From Meandrina meandrites (taxonomy: Eukaryota; Cnidaria; Anthozoa; Scleractinia; Meandrinidae): a stretch of DNA of 64,000 nucleotides. Positions within the stretch are counted from its first letter, which is position 1; the number at the start of each line of letters is the position of its first letter. Made by a program: the position numbers and the translations under genes. Shown here in pieces: positions 1 through 14,800 of the stretch. The stretch lies in NCBI GenBank assembly GCA_963693305.1, contig OY855906.1, forward strand, positions 9,857,602 to 9,921,601, in the 5' to 3' direction. A model generated the notes under the pieces. The model ran no database searches. It was not told the origin of the DNA and saw only the letters and a list, made by a program, of their open reading frames with translations.

Positions 1-22
1 TTCCTTCCTCCATTGGTTGTTG

Positions 23-139
23 GAAGCGAAACGTTTCGCTTCTTTCACCCAAACAATAATATATATATATTGTGGACGCGGAAGCGAGACGTTTCGCTTC
101 CACCCGCCATTAGCAGTGGAAGCTGAACGTTTCGCTTCC
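23..139. repeat. Three spaced copies of a 20-bp palindrome
   Basis: The perfect palindrome GAAGCGAAACGTTTCGCTTC lies at 23-42. Near-perfect versions follow at 81-100 (one changed base) and 118-139 (left half altered to GGAAGCTGAACG). Centres are about 58 and 38 bp apart. The half-site GAAGCGAAAC could be a bound motif or part of a repeat; no gene start is close enough to assign a role. Confidence 0.6.
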
Positions 140-184
140 GCGCGCACAATAATGGAACGCACGACTCGCTTCCAAAAACACATT

Positions 185-259
185 GGCCGTTTTTATACTA
201 GAGACGCGTTACCCGTCTGGACGAGCTTCGGCAAAAATTTTGTAATTCGTCCGGTTATC

Positions 260-290
<31 letters not shown>

Positions 291-370
291 GTTACCCGTC
301 CAGATGAGCTACTTTTCGAAATCCGTCGTTCAAGACGCGTTTCGAAAAGTAGCTCGTCTAGACGGTTAAC

Positions 371-401
<31 letters not shown>

Positions 402-476
402 GATAACCGGACGAATTACAAAATTTTTGCCGAAGCTCGTCCAGACGGGTAACGCGTCTCTAGTATAAAAACGGCC
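185..476. mobile_element. 292-bp foldback (MITE-like) element
   Basis: Almost the whole element is one inverted repeat. The left arm runs from GGCCGTTTTTATACTAGAGA to about 320, and the right arm is its reverse complement, ending at GGCC (476), with a loop of roughly 15-20 bp. Arm mismatches are few, so it should be young. The trinucleotide ATT flanks both ends (182-184 and 477-479), a possible 3-bp target duplication. Each arm holds a smaller inverted repeat (CTAGAGACG... against CGTCTCTAG), so it can fold into a branched hairpin. No coding capacity is seen. Confidence 0.75.
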
Positions 477-1025
477 ATTATGTTCGAAGGAATTCTTTCG
501 CATATTATGCTAAATACTGCTTTCCCCTCGAGAAGTCTACATTTGTTGATTTTGCAGTAGACGCATTGTAAGCAGTTTTCGGGTGTTCGTTGCAATAAAA
601 AAAATCAGTCTTGCTTACGAAAGCTTTTTTGGTAGCTATATTTATGCCGTGTTTTCACAAGAGAGGTTTACTAAGGTTTCTGTTTATAACTGCGGTTCAG
701 GTTAATTTACATGTAATAGAGAAGCTGTTTTCAGAGTGCTAATTAGTCGACTGAAATAATAATCGTTGGGATTTTATTTTTCGGAAAAATACTTGCCATT
801 GGATTCGTGTGGTATGTTTGTGTGCTCGTTCCCATGTACCACCGATTAGTTAAACGATTCTTGCTTACGGTAGCTGTTTTTGCTAACTATATTTAGTTTC
901 TAAAATATAAATCGCCTTCTTTCAAATACCTTCCAAATGTATGGTAAGATTTGTAGAGGTTTCCATCGAGTTTCAATGCATACACCAGAGAAAGGAAAGA
1001 GAACTGGATGTATGTGCCAGGATCA

Positions 1026-1161
1026 GGCTCTTTCTAGGTATAAGCATGTCCCCAAATTGGGTATGTGTCTCTAAAACCAAGGGAATCCATAGGGCCCATA
1101 GACCTTATAGATCCCATAGAACCCATAGACCTTATAGACATGCTTATACCTAGAAAGAGCC
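1026..1161. repeat. 25-bp inverted repeat around a purine-rich direct repeat
   Basis: Positions 1026-1050 and 1137-1161 are perfect reverse complements (arm starts GGCTCTTTCTAGGTATAAGC). The 86-bp loop contains repeated CCCATAGACCTTATAGA units. It looks like a small foldback element or a stem-loop. The rest of 500-2843 shows no supportable exon. Confidence 0.6.
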
Positions 1162-2843
1162 CAGGATCAGTTCGTGTATTTTTGTCGTCACGCAAATTGG
1201 CGCTTGATTGGGAAAATGTTTTTCAGATCGCGGGTTTTATTGGAGATGCACAAAGCATTCCTGCGTGCAAATCAAGGTTAGTGTCAACACAAACTCGTGA
1301 TTTAGTCGTGATTCATTCTATTTTTTGACCGATTCGAGTCAAAGCATTTTCGTTGCATTCGACACATTCGGGGAATCCCCGGCGTGACGTTGAAAGTCTG
1401 ATGGGACATATGTCACGCAACTGAAAAGCATAAACTTTAAGAAAACACCAAAACATTATCCCTCAATTGAAAATCTCCAAAAAGGGTGATGTACTTGCAA
1501 AAGATCGCGATCAAAAGTGCTGTTCTCCATAAACTTGATTTCTGTTTCTTTCACGAATAGTTCCTGTCGTTCCTGCTACAGGGTGCTCCCGGGATTTTCC
1601 CGGAAATCAATCACGCGGCATCGTATCATATGACCGCTTGACGTCTTTGCTACGATATGAATGACTGCGTAATCCAGTGCGTACGCTAAATAGGTTCCTG
1701 CTTTTCCACGAAGTACTACGCAGCGTTATTAAACGTGCTGCATAAATTTCCAATCCTTCATTCCGGTGTTGCTAGTAAGGAGCAAAGAGGAAGGTTGCTT
1801 TTACACAGACGCAATATTCCTAGAAGGTAAGAAGTCCAAGAATGCACGAACTGAGGCACTGCAGAACTTAACTTTTTCCGCTAACAAACTGCTTGGAAAC
1901 CGCTTTTTAAATGGCCTTTTAAAATATATGAAGCTGAAGGCTTTTAGTCGAGGAAAAGACCATTTCGTACCCTTTGAGGTCAGATTAAACGTAGCTGCAC
2001 GTTGCATAGTGGCCGGAAGCGATGAGAGGCGGCTGTATTCGCAGGCCTTGTTGCAATGTTTGATAGGCAAGTGTTTTCGAGATCTATCTTTTTCGAGATA
2101 CCCGATGTATCTTCTTCCTTAGAATGGAAGGAAGGAACCTTTTCCTTTAACGCCTGGAAATAATGAACTGTTGATGTTGTAAATGGAATGATCCAAGCGA
2201 TATTTTTACAAGCTTGATTGAAATTCAATAATTCGACAGCTTCAAGTGTTGCAATTCAAAATAAATGCATGCACGTATTAAACTTGATTTTATTGTAAAT
2301 CACAGATGCAAAAGAGGGTAGTTTCAGTATTTTGTCTGTTGTTACAATCGGACCGTTGATTCAGTAGTTAACAATCATGCAAATGATTCCTGCCTGAACC
2401 GCATTTTAATGAGATTAAAATCTAAACAGATGTTTTGTCATGAATTTCACAAACATGACTGCACTAGTACAGCGAAGAAGTAGATACCGTGGTTGCAGTG
2501 TTTTGCTGAACTGTTTTACTTTAAATAGCTCACTTTCTACGGGGAATAAAATTTCGGTTTCAGATCGAAGTGGGTACGTGTTTGACTATTTCAGTATGTG
2601 AAGGAATGTTAGTTTTGCCATGTCACGCAATACTGCGTCACACTGGATCGGCCTCACATCGTTTGAAATGCAAACTCCCGGCTTTGGTGGTCTTTGTAAA
2701 GCAATACACCCTCCCCTGTGCGTATAGGGCTCCTCGCCTAGCTTCTTTTAAACGTTTATTAACACAGCTCATGGTGGAAATAATTATTTATGCAAGTTGT
2801 TGTCAACGTTTTGTAGGTGGTGTCAGTTTCAGGAGGCGTTACA

Positions 2844-5800
2844 ATGGGAATTTGTTGTACTAGACCGGAATTCAACCCCCCAGGCATCCACAGAAAGCCC
2901 ATAGTGCGTATGTGTTCATCTGGAAATCACTTTTCTAACTTTGCTGACATTGGGGATACAGTTGTCCTGTTTGTTGATTTTGGTAAACATTACAAGCCAT
3001 TGGCTCGCAGTAATCAAAGGCATTCCCTGGGCGGGGCCACTGCTGGACTGGTGTGGCCTGATCAACGTCACCATGATACTGAGCATGAGCAGTATGAGGT
3101 GAGTATCAAAATGAGCGATCAACATCTTATTTTCCCAAGGCAGGGTACTCTCCAAAAATATGGGTGGGGGTGTGTGGTGCGCCACTTCTTGAAACCCTTG
3201 CCCTATTTCATAAATTAATAGCCTGCGTGAAGCACAGGACAGGGCTTGCGCAGCAAGATTTTGAGTGGGGGGCTTAAACATACTTGTGAGCCAGCTAGGG
3301 GGAAGGGGGGTGGGGAGTCCAGAGGGCATACTCCACAAGAACATTTGGATTTGAATCACGCTCGGATACTCAGGGAAATGAAAGTGTTAAGATACAAATG
3401 TTCAGCACTCAAAACATACTGTAATGTTAAAAATATAACAGTACAAGAATACTAAACATCTAGAACAAGACCTATCAAATTCTATCAAATTCACTATCAA
3501 ATTCTGCTCCAAACAATGTAGTAATTCAAATCAGCCATACGCCTCAAAAAAAAAACAAAAAAAACAGGAATCCAACAACTGTCACTACATTGTATAAACA
3601 CACCTCAACTTAATGGTGCATATCGTTCAGAATGGAAATTAATGACTAATATTTTAGTGTAAATTCAATTATTTAAAAATGCAGAAATTTGTCTTTCTTT
3701 TTTTTTTTGCAAAAACAAACATATTATTTACCTTCATACTACATACAAGACTTACCACTTAAATACAACACATTACATACATCAAGTGGATATACATCGC
3801 TTTAAAAAGACACGTTATAATTACTTACTATACTTTCAAAAACAACCACTTAATTACAATACACTACTTAACTTACTTAATTATACTACATCGCTAATTA
3901 CTCACACTACAACCCTAATATCTTACAATACAAGTTACAATTTCCATCTAGTGGGCACTATGTCACTTACTTACTGCATACATTACTTACAAAGTTACTA
4001 GATAAAGAGACTGACATAATAACGAAATTGGTCTTTCTTAATTATTGTTACCATCAGCAAATTTGTTAACGACATCAGCAAGACAAATTAAGTTTTCTGT
4101 TCTTTCTATACGACTGTTCCTCTTCGCAGCAGTATGATATCGACATTGACACTAAGTTAATGTTACTTATTACTAAACGTTTTCCCATGTTGTGATTTCT
4201 AAAACTGTCACCAGGAAATCATGAGAAATGGCATTTCCGTTTCCCTAAAAAATATACAAATTTCTGCAGGGGGTATGCCCCCAGACCCTCCTATATAGCA
4301 GCTCAGGTTTGGTGTTTCAGGGATCAAGGGAACATGACCATTTACTTTTTGGGAACATCAGGAACAAAGGGAAAATAAAAATGGAAACACAGGAACAAAA
4401 GTATATTTTAGGGAATAGGGAACACTGATAAACGCTACACCCCTGGTGCTTTGTGTTGGCGAGGAAAGAATTACATGACAAACCTGCAACGACTAGGGTT
4501 ACTCCACTCTTATAAATAATAAAATTAATTAAAAAATAAATAAAAATCTGCTGATTGTGTTGTAGATAAAGCTAGCTGGACTCCAAGCATTTTTGAAAAA
4601 GATCAAACCAAAGGATGAAGACTGTACAAGTTTTCGAGCTCAAGCAAAAATTTTAGTAACAGATGATGTGTTGAGGGACCCTGGTGGGTTGGTAAAATTT
4701 GTTGTTCCATACTGCAACAGTGAAGGTGAACAGGTGGATTATGTGACTGAAAAGGATGATGAATATGACCGAAATCACAGAGTGTACAACCGTAAGTAGT
4801 TAAACAACTGCAAAAAATAAATTCAACAAAACCATTGCTATTGAGACACTGTATAACTCTTCCGCAAGTTCTAGCTTTCGCCAACCAGTCTTAGTCATTT
4901 TCACAATTGTTACAGGGAACCTCTTTTCTTGAGGCAAGTTTGAAATAATGCCTAATAAATTACACATTTTACTGGACAAGGGAGATATAATATTTAACTA
5001 TAATAATAAACAGAAAAGATTATGAATTTTAAATTTCCCACGTGTCACCATTTTGGATTTTATGACATCAATGCATTGTTGCTAAAATGTAAGAAAGTAG
5101 AGGTTCTTCTGTGTGAAACAATTGGGCAACACAGTGATGTCATAAATTCCAAAATGGCGACATGCAGGAAATTTAAAAGCGATAATCTTTTCTGTTTGTT
5201 GTCATGCAATGCTGTTTAGCCCCCACCCGCCAGTTATATATAGGACCAGTTGTCAAATAGAACATAATTAATAAGCACCGTTAGCAACAATATAATGTAA
5301 TCTTATTAAGTTTTGGCTTAATTTGAGTTCAAGAAGTTAAACATCATGCCATTTTCATTAATATTTCATTCTGTTGTTATTTTTAGATCCGCTATGGGAT
5401 GAATTAATAATACACAATGAAGACATAAGAAAAGATATTAGACATCGCACCTCATCAAGACTAGTCGAGACCACATATGGGTCTGTGGGACGACAGCGAC
5501 GTAGCCTAAGGGAATCAGCTACTGCCTTGCCAACAGATCAAGTGGATGCTGCTGCTGCGAAGCGAACAGATCAGGTGGATATAGCTGGTACAAGTGCTAG
5601 TGTGGAGGTTTTAACCACAACTGATGAACACGATCCACTGCTCAGGGTAACCTAGTATTAATGAATTGTTTAATACAATATTTATCCACTGGCCAATCAA
5701 TTTCCCAAATTGTGGGAAGCATGCCTAACAGATCTTGCTGGGGTCAATCCCTCAAGCCAAGACACTTAATCTCACCTCCACACGAACAAGTATGTGCTTG

Positions 5801-8800
5801 AGTCAGGGGAGGGGGGGGGGCAACTTGCAATAGACCGTAGTATTCTTAATGATCCAGGGGAGAGAAACAGTCTCTGCAAACCATTAGGCAATCACACCTT
5901 CCCTTACCTAGTCCCCTAGTTAGCCAATGCAAGGGACACTTTTGACCAAAACAGCACTGGCGGGACATCATCATGGTATTCCCACTCACAGTCTTCAAAA
6001 AGCCCTTCTTTTTGGAGCAAGAACATTAAAAAAAAAGAATTTTATTAGCCCACCAGCTGCTCCACCCCTAGCCTTTAGGGGTCCCAGAATATGTACCGAC
6101 CGACTGGTTTAATTTTTTGTCAAAATGAATCTTTTTCCTCTTTCCTTCACTACACAGCCACCACGTCCTGAACGTTATTGGCCAGATTCTTGGGAGATGA
6201 AATGTTGGCGACCTTGCTGTGATCCAATCATGCGATCAAGAAACTGCTTCGCAAGATTCTTGGCCATGTTCTTTGTAGCACCACTAACAAATGTTACTGG
6301 CCTTAGTCTCTACTATCAACTGTACTTGACAGAGATATTTCACCTCCGATTTGCAACAAAGTTTGGACACTACATATTCATGGTGGGTTTGAAATGGGAA
6401 CTTTCTCAGGACAAGCTCTCACATCACCTGTCAGTCAGAAATGGTTGTATAGTTGAACCCTGCTATTTCAAACTGTCAGGGAAAATGAAAATAGTTTTAA
6501 ACCCAGTGGGGCTACTCGAAGTATACATGACAGGGGGGGGGGGGGGGGTCCGACATATTTTTTGGGGGTGGAAATTTACACGCTCGGTATTTTTTGGGGT
6601 CAAGAGATCTGTCACGAATTTTTTTAGGTCTTAAAAAAATATATGCATATTTTTTTGGGTCTTATCTCCGAACGAACTTTTGTTTCAGGTTTTTGTTGCG
6701 ATCAGCGGATCAGAAAAATATTAATTCAAACTTTTTTTTCAGCAACGTGTGTTCTGGAAAAACTGTTAATATTAAGAAGACAATACAATGTACATTTGTA
6801 ATCTTGTTTTTGGGTTGGAAATTTTAATGCCAAGTATTTTTTTGGGTCTACAATTTCAGGCTTGTGTATTTTTTTGGGTTTGCAATATGAAGCTCCGTTG
6901 AACCCCCCCGTCACGAAAATTTTGAAAAGAACACCCAGATGGTGCCACGTCAATCTTGTTTTGAAGGTGTGGCTCAATTCATTTTCACCCCCAAGAGGTA
7001 TCGATATTATTCTAAGGCACCTTAACTAACACGTTTTTTGTACTTTGCTTAAAATGTTTTAACTGACATTTTCTTTGGTTCAACACCCTAAAGGTACAGC
7101 TATGACTCTTATTAGGCAGTCATTTTTTTGTTGTTGTTTACCCTTCATCTCAGCCTTTCATTGTGATGATGATGATGACCTTCTTTGCACAATGGAGATT
7201 TGACGATGGCTGTTATACCCTGGAAAATACGGAAGTGCTTGTTCCAAATGCAACTGCTGTGGTGGCTTGCTTCTTGTTTTTGTGGTACACAGTATGGGGC
7301 CTGACACAGAGTACATCTTGTATGGGGGTATGTATATATGAAGCTTTACTGTTTAAAGGATACTAGCCAGTCTCTGCCATTTTTGATGCCTCTGAAATTG
7401 TGAAAATGAATACAGTAGAACTCTGGTAACTCAAACTCTGAAGAGAAACGAAAAACTGTTCCAGTTAGCGGGGTTTCAAGTTATCAGGGTCAATTAAAAT
7501 ATTCAATTTTCCAGGTTAATGATTAACAATTGATTGATTTTCAGCACTTTGGTATACAATACAGTGCAAATTAACCCTATTTCACAAGAAACTAATACAT
7601 TTTGTAACAACTGTAATGATTATGCATTCTTACGACAATGCAATACTGTGAATGCAACTTGTTCTAGTGTTAGAATTCGATTACACGATAAGAAAAGCTA
7701 ATGGGATATCTCGATGGGCATCTGTTGTGAATTATAAGAACAATTCAAGTTATCAGAGTAAATTTTGATCAAGGAAAATGAAATTCAGTTCGAGTTAGCG
7801 GGGTTTTCAAGTTATCCAAGTTCAAGCAAACAGAGTAAAAATGACTGAAAAGTTGGGTCAAATAAAATTGAGACTCAGTTCAAGTTACTGGGGTTCTGTG
7901 GGAATGAGAGTAAAGACCACAAATTCCCAAAAATATCCATACCTTCCCCAAGGATGGTTCTTTTTTTTAACCCTCCCATCCCCCTGGAATTTCCAGTTTA
8001 ACTTCATACGTTCTTTTAAAAATTTTGGCTTTGAAGACCCCCCTCCCCTTTGGAATTTCCAAAGACCATCCTTGGGATGGGCATGAATATATTATCTGGA
8101 ACCACACAATATGAACCTACAATGGATCGAGGGAAGGCAAATTCAAAAACCAGAATCAAGCACATTGTGAAATGTCAAATGGAAGCCACTTGGGTTGAAA
8201 TTTCCCACATATATTTGGACAGCTTCAAGTGAAACAACGGCTGTCACCTGTGCACATGACTTATTACACTGCTTTTCACTCTAATTTGCAAGTACATTTT
8301 TAATGTTGTTGTATTACAGTCAAACGCGCTGAACCGTAGCCACCCGACTAAGTTTTTGACATCTTTTTGACAAGTTTTTGATTAATTTGATGGCTTCCGG
8401 TTGCACAACGGTTTATTCGAACGGTCTGTGAAACGTTCAGTTTCAACCGGTTTTACAAACCCAGAAAACATTTCCTGTGCAAAAAGTTAAGTTTGACCAA
8501 ATTTTTGTCGGCATAAAATTTATTTATCGCCAGTTGAACTTGGCATAATCGCTCGTGCGAAGCGTTGTTTGAAACCCTTTCAAACTCTGACGTTTGAAGA
8601 CGAATCATGCAACGGTTGATACCCCGCCTTCCATTTTTCAAGGCATCTGATTGGCAGCTTAAAGCAACCGGAAGCCGCAAAACTCATCAAAGTGATCAAA
8701 AACTTGTCAAAAAGATGTCAAAAACTTTGTTGGGTGGCTACGGTTGAATGCGTTTGACTGTAAAACACACATTGACAGAAATTAAATGTCAAAAATATTG

Positions 8801-11800
8801 GCCATGTTCTAAACGAGCAGGGGACACCTGTCCCTCCAGTCCATACAAAGCTCTCTTATTTTAGCGATTTTGAAATGTGTACCATGCCTTTGCGTTTTAA
8901 CCAATAACTCTCAAATTTGGTCAACTTACTAATGTTTGGATGCTCTTTCAGATGACGGGCCCCATTTTTCAATTCAATCGATTTTAAATATTCGTACCCA
9001 GTCCCCTGCTCGTTTAGAACATGGCCAATTGCAGTGAAACAACTTACCTGACGGTTTGTGGTTCCCAGCACTTGATTGTGATGTCATTTCTGTGGTCTAT
9101 AAGAGTGTACTGGCCCTGGAAAAATGTGGTCAATTTGTTAAAAGGAAGAGGCCATTTCCAAGTTGCCTTTTGCCTGACTTTCAAAACGAAATGTGCAAAC
9201 CACTTGAATGGAGATGACTTTGATTGGCCATAAAAAGGGAGGGTAAAGCCAATTTTATATGAAAGATCTTGCCCCCCCCCAGGTGGGGGAGGGGGTGGGC
9301 ACTCCCATATGTGAGCTATATAGGTATGTGCCTCTGTGAAGGGTATGGTTTTCAAGCAGTTTAGTCGAATAGAAGTCAGAGAGTTTTGGTCTAAAATAGG
9401 GTATCATTTGCCAGGAAACTGATCAGTGGTACGAAGAATTAAATTAGAAACTCACAGAGAAAGAGGCTTTTCTAAACGTTAATAAAATCGTCACAGCATT
9501 ATTGTTGACAGATGATTTTCCATTAAAAACACTAACAGAACTGCTACAGTTCTAAAATAAACGGAACAAAACACATGCAGAAGCGATGACGTTTCACAAG
9601 GCCAGGGGTCTTTTATAATTTTCAGGACATTTGTCAAAAAAGGTAAATAAAAGTTGTTCAACAAAAGTTGCGTTATCTTGGCATGGCATCCGATATACGA
9701 TATACAATGCAAGGTCAAACGCTGTCTTGAAATTTCTCACACCTTTTGCTTTAAAAAAAATGGAAAGATTTCTGTTTACTAAATCTTATAGAACGCATCA
9801 AATATAACTTGTCTCTTTCGTTTATACTTTAAATTAGTCCTATCTATCTGCCCAGGAGCATTTTGCTTTAAGTTCTACGCGACGATTTCTTGTTGAGTTG
9901 ACTTCAGTTGATTTCTTTTTCCAGTCCTATTCGGTTCTACAGATCAGTTGATCGCAACAGACAACAGATCCCGTCCACTTGCACGACGACATTAAGCGAT
10001 GACATCATTAAAATACCAAGTCTGGCATATGGGTTAGGGTAGGGATTTTCGATGTCTTGTAGAGCGAAGTTTGCAAAATCAGCTGAACATGGTCTGGTAT
10101 AGGGAAAGGGTTTCAGATAGAGTCCCAGAGGCAAAAGGTAACTTAGAAATGGCCTATTTTTGCTGTCAACATTTAACTTCTGTAAAATATTTTGAAACCT
10201 GGGTTATAGTAATTGGTAATGTTATTTAACACATTTCTTCTAGCCTTTCATGATCTTGCCCCTTGGTGTCCTGTACATCCTTGCAAATATAACATTCCAA
10301 ACGGCCGTGAAGAATTCTTCACCAGACGTTAACTGTACTGAGTGCTGGGACTACACATCACTTCCATTTTTTAAATATCACGTGAAGTACTTCAATGCAT
10401 TTCACCTTATTAAGTGGTACTACAATCCATTACTTTGGGTGATAGTGTTGTGCTTTGGTCAAGCACTCAGTCACATCTTTGAACGTAAGTGGATTGATTT
10501 TGAACTAAGATTTGAATTGGCAATGTTGCCTGCCTAACTATTAAATGTAACTCTTGTCCACTCTCATTGGTCAAGTTTTTTCTTGAAATACATATCAGAT
10601 CACCTTCACCTTTCCTCCTCGTCCCTCGTGGCACAGAGCTTTTCCTCCCTTCTCAATATGTACCTGCGGTTTGCACCTCCTCCCACAAGCTCCCATGTAT
10701 CAGAGCACCAAAATTTTAAGATTATTGAGACATTCAGGTAGAGGAGCCCCGCAAACTCCTTTTATTTGACAAATATATGGTTTAAGTTATCTGAGAAGTG
10801 ATGTAATCAGTATTGCACTACATCTGTTAGATTGGAGACACCACTGACGATAGACTGTAAAGCCAGGTTCTCATAATGCCGCTGACCTACCTGCAACAAT
10901 TTAGCCGCTGGCGCATGGTTCATGCCTGGGATACTGTTCTCATAAAATATCTTTATCGCCAGCACTCTGGAAAAACCGCCTAATTAAGTGCCTGGAAAGT
11001 TGAACTCATGTCAACTTCGCAGGCATGCCAGTAGGAAAGACCTGCAATGATCTTTGTTGCCAGCACAATGTTCCCATATATGGAAACGGTATCCCAGGCT
11101 GTAATGGCAGCTATGTCACAGGTAGGTTGGCGGCATATGAGAACCAGTCTGTAAGAGTTAGAGGCAGTTACTTGTGGGGAGGCACTTACTTGAGGGTACA
11201 CCACCTAATCAAGGTATCTGCCACTGCACACATTGATTTGTCTATTGACTGTCTTTGTAGCCAAGATGCCACCACGTGTCAACCAGACTGCACACTGGAT
11301 GAGTTGTACTGACATGTTTAAAAAATATGGATATCCCACGTCTTTTGTGATTTTCCTTTCACAAGCAGTATTCGGAACTATTGACGAGGTAATATTTTCA
11401 TCTTGGACAAGACATCAGTCACTATTGTTCAATATATAAACAATAGCCTTCATTTCGTGCGAAAATTTGCACAGATATTTGTCCACGGACAAAATCTGGT
11501 TCCTTCGAAGCTCACAGTTTTCCTTGAGCTTCGCTCTCGGAAAACTGTTCGCTTCTCGGAATAGATAATGTCCGTGGACAAATATCCGTGCATATTTTCG
11601 CGCCAAATGGAGGCTATTGTTTATATATTCCCCAGTTTTGCCTGCATCATGTGACGACTGTTTAGACCAATCGTACATGCAAAAAATATTTGATGGATTC
11701 TAAATATAAATATGTCAATAAAACCATCACATGAAATATGATCTTTAAAATTTGTGCATCTTTGCAACTAAAACAGTTTTGAGCCATGAATATATTGCCC

Positions 11801-14800
11801 ACAATTTAAGGTACTAACTGATCGGCCGTACCAGTGTACCTTACGGATGTCAGTTTATTTCAAATTTTTCCTGAATGACGCCTTGTTTAGTTTGATTTAA
11901 GTGTCAGAAATCCTATAACCATTCATTCTGTAAAATTATTTCTCACTGACTTACATATTTTCCATCAGCTTTTAGCATCACCAAGGCTTCTTCCCTTACA
12001 GATGTTGCGATTATGCTTCACTCTTGGTTACTCTCCAAAGGAGTGGGAAGTACTCCAGATATTAGTGAAAAAGTCTATACAATATGGTAAGAATTTTTCA
12101 CCTCACCATTTTGTCACTTAACTATAACTTAATTGCAACAATAAGCTAGGCTTAAGTCTGCAGCTAGTCAAGTGGCCCCAGGCCTTCCATACAGCTGGAG
12201 ATTATCCCATTTTCTGTACTGTAAAGCTACTAGGAGGATGCTAGTCTATTGCAGGGTTACCCCACCCCCAGCGTTAGTTCCACACCTGGGTGGAAAGAAG
12301 CATCATGAGAGTAATGTGTCTTGCACAAGAACACAAAACAGTGACCCCGGCTAGGGCTTAAACCCAGACTGAGCTCGATCTGGAGTCGAGTGCACTAACT
12401 ATTAGGCCAGCACATCTTGCTTAGGGCACATTCTTTTGGGATTATTCCCGAATAGGAATACTTGGAATAGATGGCGATCGCGTTCTTTTGGGACCTATTC
12501 CGTTTTCGGAATGAACGGAATGCTATTCCGTTCATTCTGCTTCCGATAGCAGAATGAACGGAATAAACGGAATACGGTTTACTTGGAATAGGCAGAATAT
12601 ACGTTCTTTTGGGATAGTTTTGGCAGGAAATCGTCCCAGGTCGCCAGGTTCGAAAAAGTGGAAAATGTTTCAAATGTTCCTCTGCATATTCTGATACATC
12701 TTTTGAAGTCACTCATGGAATAAAGTGGAACAGTTTCCTCAACAAACCTTTGTATATGCGAGCATGCTTTAGGCGAAAAATAGAGGAAATAGCCAAAAAG
12801 CTGGTAATTACGGGCAAAGACTTCAGCCATGTTGCAACAATTTTTAATTGCAGAAAAAAAATTAAAATTCGTAGCTTGCGCGTGGGCAGGTACAGTAGTT
12901 TTCAGGTTACCTCTGCCACCAGTATTCCCTTTTCAGAATATGCATTCTTTTGGGAACTGATATCTCATGTATTCTGTTATTCCTAAACTGGAATGAGAAT
13001 AGCCAGAATAGTCCCAAAAGAATGCGTCCTTAGATTACAACAAAAGAATGACAAAGAAGACGTGAGACACTTAGTGGGTCAGACTCAGCATGGTGGTTCC
13101 ACATATGATCAGTGACAAAGCTTCAAGGGTATTTCACTGACCAATCTTGTTTACAAGTCTGACTTCTAAGTTACCTTCAGACCATTCAGAATGCTAGTTT
13201 GTAAATAATTGTGTGGTAATGTTATATTAGCAGTGAATTTCAACTCTTCAACCTCCAAGGGAATCCAAAACTAGAAACCAGCAGTAAAATTGCAATGCTC
13301 GCCTTAGTGCAGCAAATCCAAGAAAAACAATTTTTGGTTCACATTAACAGGTTCGAGAAATCAAGAGATCTTATAATATAGAAATCGTGATTATACTGCA
13401 ATAAGTTTTGTGTTAAGTGTGTGTCATGGTGTCAACAGGGGACCCAGCATTAGATTACATTGGCACAGGTGGTGCAGAGCAGCTTCCTGAAGATTCAGTG
13501 ATACCTGGTAGGTATTAGCAATGCATAAAAACAAATGATTGTTTGAAAGTACCACAGAAGAGTTAAACTTTCCTTGAGCATTATTTTGTTGCTTTGTTTC
13601 TTGAGAAGCTAGGCTACTTGCAGTCCCCATGAGCATTAATTTGCCTCTCAAATTAAAGTAGCATGATTTAAACATCGTCAACACCTCAATAAAATCTCCA
13701 TGTTTAACAGTGGGATTTAATTATTTAAAAAATGGCTTTTAAGCTGATCTGTTTGTTCAGTTGAAACAGAACAAACAGGGGGGAACCCTGTTCATATTCT
13801 TCAGAGTGAATATATATATATACCAACAATCTTCTACTTGCTGTGATGAAAGTGAACATAGGCCACCAAAAATTTAGTCAAGAACCAACAGATCGGCTTA
13901 AAAACCTTCTTGTAAATGTCTTCTACTGATCGCAATACTGGTTTCAGGATTTCATCACGTTCCTTCACTATTACAAGGGGTATTAAATGAGGTCTTTGCG
14001 AGTGTTTTTCTTTGCAAGATTGAGTATTGGACCTGCAAGCAGCAAGCACTTTTCAAAAAACTTCCTCCATTAAATACTGAGCATACAAGCACTTGTAAAA
14101 ATATGCCAACATGAGTAAATGAACAGCCACTAAAATTTTGCAAGCTAGTCCACTGAAAAAATTTGAGGGACCATTCATGACCCCATGCCAATCAGTCTCT
14201 TCTCTTCCAGTTATTTATTTCCAGCTCTACATGTGGCTTGTCATTTTTTGCCTTATTTGGTTATATGAACAATTGCTACAATTGATACTAAAGACCTGTG
14301 GATCACAACTAGCAATTAACTATTAAGCCCCCAGTCAAAATGTAAATATTTTTTGTATAATTCATTCGGAGAATTAATAAAAAAAAAATCAAGCATATTT
14401 TTTGTTGCCAATAGGCCATTTCTGAGTTGCCTTTTGCCGCAGTTTCAAAACGAGTCCTCGTGCGAAACCATTCAGCTGAAAATAACTTTGATTTGCATGA
14501 AAATGGACGTCCAGGTGAAAGACATTTTCATATGAATGGTTTCGCACATAGACTCGTTTTGAAACAGAGGCAAAGGATAACTCAGAATTGGCCTATTGTA
14601 AAAGGTATTATCATTATCAATTCGATTACTGCAAGTGCTCAAATAAATGCTTGTTAATTCAATTAAATTCATCCAAATATTATGTAACTTCTTGCAGATG
14701 TTTCGATGAGCGAAAGTGGTACCACTGGAGAAGAACTGAACACAAGCGCTAACATTGGCTACAACATTGGTAAGACAGTGCTTTCTAAAAACAGATTTCA

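Noticed and set aside
1766..2122. 118-codon plus-strand frame upstream of the membrane-protein gene
   Set aside because: No family-like sequence and no donor that joins it in phase to exon 1; it could be 5' UTR at most.
3786..4001. 71-codon frame rich in Tyr, Leu and Thr
   Set aside because: It comes from an AT-rich CTTACTTAC/ACATTAC low-complexity intron stretch.
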